Positions 48,359-57,004 of a stretch of DNA of 64,000 nucleotides are shown here, piece by piece (the first letter of the stretch is position 1; every line of letters starts with the position of its first letter). A program made the translations under genes and the position numbers. The stretch is from Anaerolineales bacterium. GTDB lineage: Bacteria > Chloroflexota > Anaerolineae > Anaerolineales > Villigracilaceae. The notes under the pieces were generated by a model. That model searched no databases, was not told the origin of the DNA, and saw only the letters and a list, made by a program, of their open reading frames with translations. The stretch is taken from NCBI GenBank assembly GCA_016789305.1, contig JAEURJ010000008.1:248001-312000 (forward strand), in the 5' to 3' direction.

Positions 48359-49834
48359 TTATTGCGGCAGCCAGGCCAGGGCGCCTGATTGCCCATAGTT
48401 ACTGGCGAGCAATTCAAGGTCGAGAATGTTGATCGTGCCGTCATTGTTCAAGTCCGCTGCAGTTGGCGTGGATCCGTTATAGTTCATGCCGATCGTCATT
48501 GCATCCAGTTGATTGATCACGTTGTTATTGTCGATATCACCAGCCAGCAAAATGACGGTTTGCATTGTGGTGGTATTGCCGGCAGTAATGGCAGGAGCAC
48601 CTTGTGCTTCCAGGAAGCCTTCAGCGCTTGCCACGACAGTGTATGTTCCCGCTAAAGCCGAGAGGCTGAAAGTTCCGTCTGGATTAACTGCCACGGATGT
48701 GGCGAGGGTGGTATCAGGATTATACAAACTCACAGTCACAGATTTGCTGGCAAGAACCTGTCCAGCCAGACTGCCTTGCGGGGTTGTCACTGTCAGGCTG
48801 GTCGGAGTGGATGGTATGGTAGTCAAAGCGTCGCTCCCATCTGAAACACGGACGGTACACTGAACATTTGCCTGGCCGGCTTGCAAAGCTAGAATGGAAA
48901 ATGTGAAAGCTATTCCGCTTGTGGTTGCTTTATTCCCGTTGCTGCCGGCAATAGCGACGATAAAGGTTCCGCTTGCGGGTCCGTTAACAACCATTACCGG
49001 GCTTGCACCAAATACGCTGCCAGCCACAAAATTACTTACTTGAATTTGAGCGGGGTTATAAGTACAGGTAAACTCAGCACTGGTATACCCACTAACAGGA
49101 GGGTTGTTTAAATTTACAGTGCCAGTGGAAGTGCCGTTTACATTAACACTTGCAGGGTTTACGGTAATCGATACGTTGGGAAATGTTGAAGTAGCTGTAG
49201 CTGTGGGAGTCGCAGTTGTAGTCGGAGTTGAAGTGGGTGTTAATGTTGCGGGTGTGGGTGTTTGAGGGGTAGATGTTGGTGTTGCGGTTGCAGTCGAGGT
49301 GGAAGTACTAGTTGGCGTATTGGTAGGTGTGAATGTGATGGGGGTTGCTGTTGCTGTAATGGGTGTCGGAGTGAAGGTGGGTGTTGGGGTGAAGGTGGAT
49401 GTTGGCGACGATGTTGGCGTTGGGGTGGGTGTTGAAGTCGAAGTGTTGGTCTGTCGAATCGTCAGATTGTATGTGCCGGCGCCGGATAACGGCTCGATTT
49501 GAACGGAATAATTTCCCGCAGGTTGTGTGCTTGTCAGTGAGCCCGTTTGAGTGGAAATCTCGTTCCCGTTTCCATCCAATAAGCGTACCAAAGGGATTAG
49601 ATTGCCGCTTGATTGAATGGCTGTAATCGTGAATGTATAGGTTTGCCCAAAAGCGAACTGCCACTTTTCAAAGCGAGTGGCGTCCACGTAGCCGGTATAA
49701 GTGGCGTCCCAGTAGGTGAGACTTCGGTCAATGATTTCTGATTGTGGCGCTGCCTTGGCGCTAAGGTTTGGACCCAAACCGCTGACAAGCAGGGCCATCA
49801 AAACAGAGAACTGTAGTAAATGTTTGAATTTCAT
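48359..49834 (-). CDS. secreted protein with cohesin and dockerin domains
   Basis: 491 residues from ATG 49834 (ATG 49843 possible; AAGGAG lies just upstream of both). Signal peptide 1-26. An N-terminal pre-peptidase-type beta domain (about 30-125; FGQTYTFTITAIQSSGN, AGTYNLTIRQTN) is followed by a Thr/Pro-rich linker of about 80 residues, a cohesin-like domain (about 210-345; SAEFTCTYNPAQIQVSNF), a carboxypeptidase-regulatory-like domain (about 355-425; GQVLASKSVTVSLYN) and a dockerin (DIDNNNVINQLD; DLNNDGTINILD), ending SGALAWLPQ. The last 280 residues are closely similar to those of the M23 protein, so the block was duplicated. It is the first gene of the operon. Confidence 0.87.
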   Translation of the reverse strand: MKFKHLLQFSVLMALLVSGLGPNLSAKAAPQSEIIDRSLTYWDATYTGYVDATRFEKWQFAFGQTYTFTITAIQSSGNLIPLVRLLDGNGNEISTQTGSLTSTQPAGNYSVQIEPLSGAGTYNLTIRQTNTSTSTPTPTPTSSPTSTFTPTPTFTPTPITATATPITFTPTNTPTSTSTSTATATPTSTPQTPTPATLTPTSTPTTTATPTATATSTFPNVSITVNPASVNVNGTSTGTVNLNNPPVSGYTSAEFTCTYNPAQIQVSNFVAGSVFGASPVMVVNGPASGTFIVAIAGSNGNKATTSGIAFTFSILALQAGQANVQCTVRVSDGSDALTTIPSTPTSLTVTTPQGSLAGQVLASKSVTVSLYNPDTTLATSVAVNPDGTFSLSALAGTYTVVASAEGFLEAQGAPAITAGNTTTMQTVILLAGDIDNNNVINQLDAMTIGMNYNGSTPTAADLNNDGTINILDLELLASNYGQSGALAWLPQ

Positions 49835-50331
49835 GTTATCCATTCTCCTTGAGAAATTGAACGACGCTAATGCGATGTGGTTCATGCACCTCTGGCTGAT
49901 CAACAGGAGATTTGTAGAAGAAATTTATCTGGTGAGCAGGGATGCGAGCAGAAGACGAATGATTCGTTCGGCAGTAATTTATTTATCAATATTGTAAGGG
50001 GATGCGTTGGGTGTGCGCATTGCAATACGATTACGATGAATAATCAAAGAGAAAAAAACGCTTCGAGACCACCTGAAAACTGGTGAAGTCTCGAAATAGA
50101 GCTCTTTTCTTGCGGTTTCGTTGCAGTCATGCGGGTATAAGTGAAATCGATGGGCTTGAAGATAATGTGTGTAAAACGACCTCTTTTAGTCTTGAAGCGA
50201 TCTCGCGTAGTTGGAACTGGCCAGCAGGGTTTCGTTTTAGGTGTTTTGCTGCTGAGTCGAACTATTGCTTCACCCCTATTGGAGATTGCACAGACTTCAA
50301 CATTGCCCTCCTTGGTTTGATTGCCATGCCT
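49835..50331. other. intergenic region upstream of the cohesin operon
   Basis: 497 bp. It contains the response-regulator terminator (50062-50095) and, between it and the cohesin gene, a palindrome ACGAATGATTCGT (49955-49967) that may be an operator. On the minus strand a 21-codon ORF begins 7 bp after the response regulator; I have no evidence that it is translated. No clear promoter could be fixed. Confidence 0.5.
50062..50095 (-). terminator. terminator of the kinase/response-regulator operon
   Basis: Stem TTCGAGAC / GTCTCGAA (50062-50069 / 50088-50095) extended by CACC/GGTG, followed on the minus strand by GCG and T7. Confidence 0.82.
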
Positions 50332-50685
50332 TTATCTTTGGATGCCTTCGGCGATTTTTAGCAAACTGGCAACGCTCACGGGTTTGATTAATACGTGATC
50401 CGCTTTTCCGGTCAGAGTTTTGGCTTTAATGAAATCGGCGGTGACAATCGTGATGACCGTGTTGGCATATCGTGCGCGGATAATGTCCAGAATGTCAATG
50501 CCGGATGCAAAGGGGAGATGAAGGTCAAGGATGACCAGAGCAGGCTCGGCTTTGTCGAGAAGCGCATGGTATTTATCGCCGTTGAGATCGACAGCGGTCT
50601 CGAATCCTGCTTGTTCAAGGGCAGTTTGAAAAATCGTGCTAAGTTTTGGATCATCTTCAATGATGATGGCATATGGTTGTGACAT
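50332..50685 (-). CDS. receiver-domain-only response regulator (CheY/Spo0F-like)
   Basis: 117 residues from ATG 50685 with a GGAG ribosome site. One receiver domain: acidic pair in AIIIEDDPKLS, phosphoacceptor Asp in LVILDLHLPFASG, Thr switch in VITIVTADF and Lys in VLIKPVS. No output domain. It starts 1 bp after the kinase gene ends, so the two are coupled and the kinase is its probable partner; phosphate would then go on to another protein. Confidence 0.93.
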   Translation of the reverse strand: MSQPYAIIIEDDPKLSTIFQTALEQAGFETAVDLNGDKYHALLDKAEPALVILDLHLPFASGIDILDIIRARYANTVITIVTADFIKAKTLTGKADHVLIKPVSVASLLKIAEGIQR

Positions 50686-50686
50686 G

Positions 50687-53686
50687 CTATTCTCCGGGGG
50701 CGTTCTTGATGGGCAAAAGTACTGTGAAGGTGCTTCCCTGACCCAGGTTACTTTCCAATGTAATTTGACCATCCATCAATTCAATCAACTGTTTCGTGAT
50801 GGCAAGGCCGAGGCCGGACCCGCGGTTTTCGCGCGTGATCGAGTTATTGACCTGTCTGAAAGGTTCGAAAATGTTTTGGTGTTCCTCAGGTGAAATGCCA
50901 GATCCCGTATCTTTCACCTCGATCGCCCATTGTGTGGGGGTCGGACGTTTTAGGTTGATGCTGATTTCGCCAGTTTGGGTGAATTTAATGGCGTTCCCCG
51001 CAAGATTAATAACAACCTGCTGCAATCTTTTTAGATCTCCATATAGTTCAGAGGGAAGTTCGCTGGATATATCCGTTTTTAATTCAAGTCCTTTGTTACT
51101 GGCAAGTACCAGGATGCTGGTATTCACTTTTTCAAGGAGTTCCCCTGGGGAGAAATACTCGTTGTTCAAACTTATAGATCTGGATTCGATTTGCGCCTCA
51201 TCCAGAAGATCGTTGACAATGTTTGCCAGATAATTCGTGCTCTGTACAATGTTGTCAACTGCATTTCTTTGTTTATCGCTGAGCTCCCCGAATGTTTTGA
51301 ATTGCAACAATTCGGCGTAACCCAAGATCCCGCCGAGCGGGGTTCGCAACTCATGGCTGACCCTTGATAAGAGCTGGCTTTTCAATCGACTGGCGTCGAG
51401 CGCCTGATCGCGTGCAACAAGCAGGGCTTCCTGCGTACGCTTGAGTTCCGTGATGTTGCGCGCCACAGCCTGAAACCCTGTTATTTTATCTCCTTCACGG
51501 ATAATCTGTACGTTTTGTCCAAGCCAGATTTCTTCTCCAGAAAAGGTTTGGGCTTGAAATTCAAAATAGGTTCCTTCTTCTTGTCTGTAAAACTGCTTTT
51601 CATAGAATCGTTTGAGTCTATGCCGCCATTCTGGTGATGCAATTTCAACGTAATTTGTGCCAAGAATTTCATTCTCGTGCGAGATCCCCATGATTCTCAT
51701 GGACGTTGGGTTAATGTAAGTGAGGTTTCCCCTTTCATCTGTACGGTAGATTAAGTCACTGGCGTTTTCAACAATCTGGCGGAAACGTGCTTCGCTTTCC
51801 TGAAGCAGGCCCTGAGTGCGTTTGCGCTCTGAGATTTCCTGCACTGCTTCATCGCGTGCTTTTGCCAGGTCGCGTGTTCGTTCTTCCACGCGTTGCTCCA
51901 GCAGATCACGTTCCTGCTCCAACAGATTGGATGCCTGGGATTCTGATTTCCATGCACGGTTCAAGCTTTCCATGAGGATGGTGATGGAAGTGGAGAGTGC
52001 CAGTGCGCTCGCAGTAAATACGGAAAGACTGGTTAACCCTGTTTCGAAATTGCGCGGAGAAAGTGATGTGGTTGTCAGGTGATAAGGGGTAAAGCCTTTC
52101 TCGTGGATGAACCAATTGAAAGCGAGTAATGTGAGAATACTCATCGCGGCAGCGGCCCATCCCCCGCTCCTGCCGGTTAGCAACACTGCTGTAATAATAA
52201 ATGTAAGGAAGAAAACGAAGCTTTCTACGGAGTATCCAAAGTTTTGTGTCTCTACAAATCCGAGTACATAAACCAAAAATAGAAACAGATAGGCTCGATA
52301 TCTAAAATTAATGGTTCGCGCCAGACCTAAAAACCATAATACAGCGACAACGATCCCGTAGGTAAAATTAATGTTTGTTGCGGCGGTTGCACGTATGATT
52401 GGCAGCGTGAGGATATAGGCGATGGTCCCGATCAATGCTGCAATTCTGGTGATAATAGTGAATGACCGTTCGCGGGCCTGATACCAGCTTGGATTCATTT
52501 CATCGGGAATTTCGAGGTCAACTTTTGTGGGAGTTAGAAAGAAATCCTTTAAAAGTCCAACAAAACCTTCTGATGCTTCGGAGGCGCGTTGAATATCCAA
52601 AGACGGGAAGACGCGGGGAGTTATCTCTCTGGGGGACGTCTTTGGCGGTGAAGAAAATGCATCATCCAAAAGGCGGAGGAGAACGACACGTCCAACAACT
52701 TTCTCCTGTTGATCTCTTAAAGGTGAAAGGCGAACTTCATATTTACGAGTTGCGCTGCCCGTTCCAACTGTAATTTCTTCATTTGCTTCCATCACATTGC
52801 GAAAGCGTTCGATCAAATGGGGCCAGGGAGTGAAAAGTTCGCCCGCGTTTTTTCCTATCGCATCGGAAATTGGAACGCCGATCATTCGCGCGGCTGCATT
52901 GTTGATGTCCACCACGGTACCGCGCACATCGATCACGATCATGCCATCCTGCATTGAATCGATGATAAGTTCACGTGCGATGGGTGCAATATCCACAAGA
53001 TGGAAGCCGAAAATGGCCCACGCCAGCGCGATCATGGTGACCGTAAATGCGAATGGGGTCAGATCAAGATATGCAATTGGGCTGTTGCCGGTAAGGTATA
53101 GCGCGTTTCCGATCCAGGGAGCGAGTACAGCAATAATGAGAGAGACTGCCTGACCGCGATACATGCCCTTTCTGCGAAGCATGGATCGAATGATAAGGAT
53201 TGTGCCGATGAAGAGACTTAGATAGGAGTAGGCAAAGTGAATAAACCACCAGGTCCCATGGCTGACGCCGAGTGCCGAAAATCCGGGTTGCTGGTCAATA
53301 TGGTATTCACTCCAGATCAAGCCATTCCATTTAGTTGTTGCCGTAAGAAGTACTGTTATTGTTGGAATAACAGCGGTCAATAAAACCAGGCGTTTGCTTA
53401 CAGATTTGCCTTCATTGCTAAAAGTAAATGAAAAGATCAGCCATGCATATGGTGCAAAGGCAATGCCGAAATATTGAAAGACACCCCATGCATATTTTGT
53501 CTCAAGAGTTGTCCCGGCAATTTCCAGCGAATACCCGAACGACCAGATAAAGATCGCCAGAGATAAAAGGAATAGTGCCACTGCACCATTGGCCGTACGG
53601 CGCCCCCAGGCATAGATCGCCGTGACCATGGCAGTCACAGCAGCGGCAATCAATGGCAGGATATATGCACTGTATTCAAAATTCAT
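50687..53686 (-). CDS. hybrid-sensor histidine kinase with two membrane sensor blocks
   Basis: 999 residues. Order: seven-helix N-terminal sensor (about 1-225, 7TMR-HisK type), PAS domain (about 235-345; DGMIVIDVRGTVVDINNAAARM), a second membrane block of about six helices (about 415-590), coiled coil (about 595-630), a second PAS (about 635-755; ASDLIYRTDERGNLTYINPTS), HisKA with SHELRTPLGGILGY (His about 779), and HATPase with DTGSGISPEE (G1) and GSGLGLAI (G2). No receiver domain on the chain. Its architecture looks like two kinases' sensor halves joined. The receiver partner follows immediately. The cohesin operon lies further downstream in the same direction. Confidence 0.92.
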   Translation of the reverse strand: MNFEYSAYILPLIAAAVTAMVTAIYAWGRRTANGAVALFLLSLAIFIWSFGYSLEIAGTTLETKYAWGVFQYFGIAFAPYAWLIFSFTFSNEGKSVSKRLVLLTAVIPTITVLLTATTKWNGLIWSEYHIDQQPGFSALGVSHGTWWFIHFAYSYLSLFIGTILIIRSMLRRKGMYRGQAVSLIIAVLAPWIGNALYLTGNSPIAYLDLTPFAFTVTMIALAWAIFGFHLVDIAPIARELIIDSMQDGMIVIDVRGTVVDINNAAARMIGVPISDAIGKNAGELFTPWPHLIERFRNVMEANEEITVGTGSATRKYEVRLSPLRDQQEKVVGRVVLLRLLDDAFSSPPKTSPREITPRVFPSLDIQRASEASEGFVGLLKDFFLTPTKVDLEIPDEMNPSWYQARERSFTIITRIAALIGTIAYILTLPIIRATAATNINFTYGIVVAVLWFLGLARTINFRYRAYLFLFLVYVLGFVETQNFGYSVESFVFFLTFIITAVLLTGRSGGWAAAAMSILTLLAFNWFIHEKGFTPYHLTTTSLSPRNFETGLTSLSVFTASALALSTSITILMESLNRAWKSESQASNLLEQERDLLEQRVEERTRDLAKARDEAVQEISERKRTQGLLQESEARFRQIVENASDLIYRTDERGNLTYINPTSMRIMGISHENEILGTNYVEIASPEWRHRLKRFYEKQFYRQEEGTYFEFQAQTFSGEEIWLGQNVQIIREGDKITGFQAVARNITELKRTQEALLVARDQALDASRLKSQLLSRVSHELRTPLGGILGYAELLQFKTFGELSDKQRNAVDNIVQSTNYLANIVNDLLDEAQIESRSISLNNEYFSPGELLEKVNTSILVLASNKGLELKTDISSELPSELYGDLKRLQQVVINLAGNAIKFTQTGEISINLKRPTPTQWAIEVKDTGSGISPEEHQNIFEPFRQVNNSITRENRGSGLGLAITKQLIELMDGQITLESNLGQGSTFTVLLPIKNAPGE

Positions 53687-53758
53687 AAAATGTATCCTTG
53701 AACAGGTTTATGAATTTTATTTTAATGCATATGATTGCAGTTTGGTTAAGACAATACT

Positions 53759-54640
53759 CTATTGATCCAGATAAATGCCTAAATGATTAGCAACAGGCCT
53801 TTCGCGACCGGGAATGTAATTGTCGATCGGAGAATTGAGGATGATGGGGTGTCCATCCCCGCCTTGAATTACCATTGTGGAAGAACCTCCCCCGTCCAAA
53901 GAGATTGCGGTGAATGCCCCAAAGTCTTGAATGATTTCGGCCAATTCCTGGAAGGTGGCTCCATTGCTGTAGAATGGCTGTCTTCCGTCGACAACGACAA
54001 TATATAGCCAGCGCCCGTTTTTGTTGATGCCTATGGCCGTGCGGGGATGCAGGACAGTGTTGTTGAGTCCTTCGACGATTTCGCCGGCCTGGACCAACAT
54101 GCGGTCTCCGGAAAGCGCATGGAAAATATTATTTGGAGCGTGGTTGAATTCCAATGCACCCCGGCGGGTGATATATAACGTAGGCTCTGGGCGCGCATCC
54201 TGTAGACCATCGGCGTAAACTCTTCCGTAGGAGGCAGTAAACCCATTGGGAGTGACCGGGTCGCCGGCATGCGGATAGTAGTCCAGTGGACTGCGTGACC
54301 ACCAGGGGAAAAATCCATCTCCATTGATGGCGATTTGTACGTCAAACTCTTCCAGGAATTGAGATGTGGTTCTTGCGGTTACAGTTCCCTCTTCGTTTGG
54401 CGGTGTAACCAGAAATTTAAGTCCGTTGGCGTTTTTCGTGTCGATCACCAAAACATGTGCGATCATCGAGTGTGGCAGATAATGGATCTTTCGATAATAG
54501 GTAACGCCCGTGAAAAGTTGACGTTTGACCGGGATTGGTGCGGGGCGCCCGATTGTGAAAACAAAGTATATTCCGGCTAGAAGCAGAAGGAATGCAAAAG
54601 GAAGCCCAGCCCACTTAAAAGAACGCCTTATTTTCTTCAT
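53759..54640 (-). CDS. phosphodiester glycosidase family (NAGPA domain) membrane-anchored protein
   Basis: 293 residues. N-terminal signal anchor (about 10-32, AGLPFAFLLLLAGIYFVFTIG), then the NAGPA-like domain: IAINGDGFFPWW, TAIGINKNGRWLYIVVVDGRQP and AISLDGGGSSTMVIQGG, which is the family's core motif. Members uncover N-acetylglucosamine-phosphodiester links (human NAGPA, and bacterial enzymes of exopolysaccharide metabolism such as YngK-type proteins). The active domain faces outside. The substrate is likely a cell-envelope or exopolysaccharide glycan; this is inferred. It is followed 72 bp later by the kinase gene. Confidence 0.87.
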   Translation of the reverse strand: MKKIRRSFKWAGLPFAFLLLLAGIYFVFTIGRPAPIPVKRQLFTGVTYYRKIHYLPHSMIAHVLVIDTKNANGLKFLVTPPNEEGTVTARTTSQFLEEFDVQIAINGDGFFPWWSRSPLDYYPHAGDPVTPNGFTASYGRVYADGLQDARPEPTLYITRRGALEFNHAPNNIFHALSGDRMLVQAGEIVEGLNNTVLHPRTAIGINKNGRWLYIVVVDGRQPFYSNGATFQELAEIIQDFGAFTAISLDGGGSSTMVIQGGDGHPIILNSPIDNYIPGRERPVANHLGIYLDQ

Positions 54641-54678
54641 AATGGAATGGTAGCAAAATAAGATGAGCGCAAAATAAA

Positions 54679-54704
54679 AAAAGGCAGGCGATTGCCTGCC
54701 TTTT
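54679..54704 (-). terminator. terminator of the M20-YqhQ operon
   Basis: 11-bp stem AAAAGGCAGGC / GCCTGCCTTTT (54679-54689 / 54694-54704) flanked by A7 (T run on the minus strand). Confidence 0.85.
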
Positions 54705-54725
54705 AACGTACGAAATCTCTACGCA

Positions 54726-55604
54726 CTATACGACTTCAGCTTCTGCCTTGCGCATGGACTGAAAGGATTCGATGGCTACTTCGAGCATGGATTGATCCGG
54801 TGTACGGGTGGTGAGATGCTGCAATGCAAGATTTGGCTTGATCAGGAGTTGAACCATTGGATTATTGAGGTGATTTGCCGTCCAGCGGATATATTCAACG
54901 GCAACCCCTGCAAGGATCGGGATGAATAAAATGCGGCTCAACAAACGCCATAAAATGGGCAACGGTCCCAGGGCAGTAAACACCAGAATGGAAAGTAAAA
55001 CCAGTGTGAGCAGGAAGGCTGTGCCGCAGCGGGCATGTTCAATGGGATAGTTTGCCACGACCTCCGGAGTTAACTCCGCGCCTGCTTCGAAGGCGTTGAT
55101 GGTTTTATGTTCCGCTCCGTGATACATGAACAGGCGCTTTACATCGGGCATGAAGCTGATTGCCCAGATGTAACCGATCAAGAAAAGAAGACGCAATACG
55201 CCTTCGGTAAGGTTATTCAGCCACGGACTCCAGCCGAGATAATGTTCGGCGAGACCGCCAATCCCTGCCGGCAGCAAAAAGAAAAGACCAATGCCCATGG
55301 TGAGAGACAGGCCCATGGTCAAATAAAGAGCCGGTCCTTCCAGTTTTTCATCCTCGCCGGTTTGGGTATTCGCGGAAAGAGTAAGCGCAGACATGCCAAG
55401 GCCGAGCGAATCCCAAAGAAGAATCGTACCGCGCAGGAATGGAATCTTTGTAATTCCCGAGCGATACACGTTCGCAAGCTTTTCGGTATGTGTGACGATC
55501 TTGCCATCGGGTGCGCGCATGGCAACGGCATAGGCTTTTTGTCCGCGCATCATCACGCCTTCAATGACCGCCTGACCGCCGTATGTGATAATTCTGTCTT
55601 CCAT
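54726..55604 (-). CDS. DUF1385 (YqhQ-like) integral membrane protein
   Basis: 292 residues. Starts with the family hallmark YGGQAVIEGVMMRGQKAYAVAMR, then transmembrane helices at about 95-120, 135-160, 195-220 and 215-240, and MYHGAEHKTINAFE in between, a His/Glu-rich loop that may bind metal. The C-terminal tail is cytoplasmic. Function unknown even in B. subtilis YqhQ. Its ATG overlaps the stop codon of the M20 peptidase gene by one base (TAATG), suggesting coupled translation. Confidence 0.92.
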   Translation of the reverse strand: MEDRIITYGGQAVIEGVMMRGQKAYAVAMRAPDGKIVTHTEKLANVYRSGITKIPFLRGTILLWDSLGLGMSALTLSANTQTGEDEKLEGPALYLTMGLSLTMGIGLFFLLPAGIGGLAEHYLGWSPWLNNLTEGVLRLLFLIGYIWAISFMPDVKRLFMYHGAEHKTINAFEAGAELTPEVVANYPIEHARCGTAFLLTLVLLSILVFTALGPLPILWRLLSRILFIPILAGVAVEYIRWTANHLNNPMVQLLIKPNLALQHLTTRTPDQSMLEVAIESFQSMRKAEAEVV

Positions 55605-56971
55605 TAGCTGCTCAAATTGTGGATCATATGAATCAAAGTGTCGATACCTTTATACCATGTAGGCAGGTGAAGTTTTTCATTCGGGGAATGGGCATTGTCA
55701 TCGGGCAAACCAAAACCGCAGAGGATCGAATCCACACCAACATATTGTTGAAGTTGAACGACCACGCCAATGGACCCGCCTTCACGCGCAAAGTATGGTT
55801 TTCTGCCCCACATGGTTTGTTGCGCTTTCGCAAGTGCCTGCACGCCGGCGTTATTGACATCTGTCAGGGCGGCACCCGCATTGTGCAAACTGGTTAATTC
55901 CCACTTGATTGTCTTGGGAGCATTTTTCTTCAAATATGCTTTCAATTGTTTGAAGACTTCGTCGGGGTCCTGATCTGGCACGAGGCGGCAGGAAATTTTT
56001 GCCATCGCCCATGCGGGTAAAACAGTTTTCGAACCCTGACCTGTAAAGCCTGAAAGCAAGCCGTTGATCTCCAGAGTAGGTCGTGCTCCCACACGTTCTG
56101 CAGGAATGAATTGCGGTTCACCCCATAATGCAGGCACACCCGTCATCGAAAGTAATTCCTTGTTTGTGGTAGGCAATCGTTTGAATTCTTCGCGTTCCTT
56201 TTTGCTTAATTTTCGAACTTTATCGTAAAACCCGGGTAACGTAACTTTTCCATTTTTGTCATGCATGCCGGCGACCAACTCGATCAATGCCTGTGCAGGG
56301 TTATGGATTGTGCCGCCAAACAATCCCGAGTGCAAATCTTTGCTGGGGCCATACACACGTAATTCGGAGTACATTAATCCACGCAGACCAGTGGTAATAC
56401 TTGGCTTGTCAGGCCCGATCATGCCTGCATCAGGGTTGAGACAAAAATCGGCTTTCAACATATCCTTGTGATTCTTGATGAATTCCCCAAGATGCTCCGA
56501 CCCGATTTCCTCTTCGCCTTCGATCAACCATTTGAGATTGACTTTCAATATACCGGCCCTGAGTGCAGACTCCACCGCGTAGATGGATGCCATCACCTGG
56601 GCTTTCATATCAGAAGAGCCGCGTGCGTATAAATTCTCGCCGCGCACTTCGGCTTTGAATGGATCAGATGTCCACAATTCGATCGGGTCGACAGGCTGCA
56701 CATCATAATGACCGTAGATCATCATGGTCATGGCATTCTTGCCGGCGCCATTCCATTCACCGTACACAACTGGATGACCTCCCGTCGGCATGATCTGCAC
56801 TTTCTCCATGCCGATGGATCGCAATTTTGCAGCGACCCATTCCGCCCCCCGCTGCATATCTTGATTATTTTCATTCAGCGTGGAGATGCTGGGAATGGCA
56901 AGAATTTCCTTTAGCTGGGCGAGAAAGTTTTCCTTGTTTTGGTGGGCATATTCCAGAGCAGTAGTTAACAT
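55604..56971 (-). CDS. M20-family dipeptidase (di-zinc)
   Basis: 455 residues. Di-zinc site spread over GHYDVQP (His, about 88), GSSDMKAQ (bridging Asp), EGEEEIGSEHL (catalytic Glu and ligand Glu), LNPDAGM (Asp) and a C-terminal PFRE-like region with REGGSIGV. The dimerisation lid is at about 200-330. Resembles PepV/carnosinase-like M20 dipeptidases acting on short peptides in the cytoplasm. No signal peptide. First gene of a two-gene operon with yqhQ; the peptide-binding protein gene at 57005 ends 33 bp upstream. Confidence 0.92.
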   Translation of the reverse strand: MLTTALEYAHQNKENFLAQLKEILAIPSISTLNENNQDMQRGAEWVAAKLRSIGMEKVQIMPTGGHPVVYGEWNGAGKNAMTMMIYGHYDVQPVDPIELWTSDPFKAEVRGENLYARGSSDMKAQVMASIYAVESALRAGILKVNLKWLIEGEEEIGSEHLGEFIKNHKDMLKADFCLNPDAGMIGPDKPSITTGLRGLMYSELRVYGPSKDLHSGLFGGTIHNPAQALIELVAGMHDKNGKVTLPGFYDKVRKLSKKEREEFKRLPTTNKELLSMTGVPALWGEPQFIPAERVGARPTLEINGLLSGFTGQGSKTVLPAWAMAKISCRLVPDQDPDEVFKQLKAYLKKNAPKTIKWELTSLHNAGAALTDVNNAGVQALAKAQQTMWGRKPYFAREGGSIGVVVQLQQYVGVDSILCGFGLPDDNAHSPNEKLHLPTWYKGIDTLIHMIHNLSS

Positions 56972-57004
56972 GATTTCTCCTGTTTCGATATTTCGAAATC
57001 AGAT

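Noticed and set aside
49190..49450. Minisatellite or phase-variable repeat in the cohesin gene
   Set aside because: The GTTGGTGT-like pattern simply encodes a Thr/Pro linker with mixed codons; no exact repeat unit is kept.
50260..50330. 21-codon minus-strand ORF just after the response regulator
   Set aside because: It has no separate promoter, no conserved features, and could easily occur by chance.
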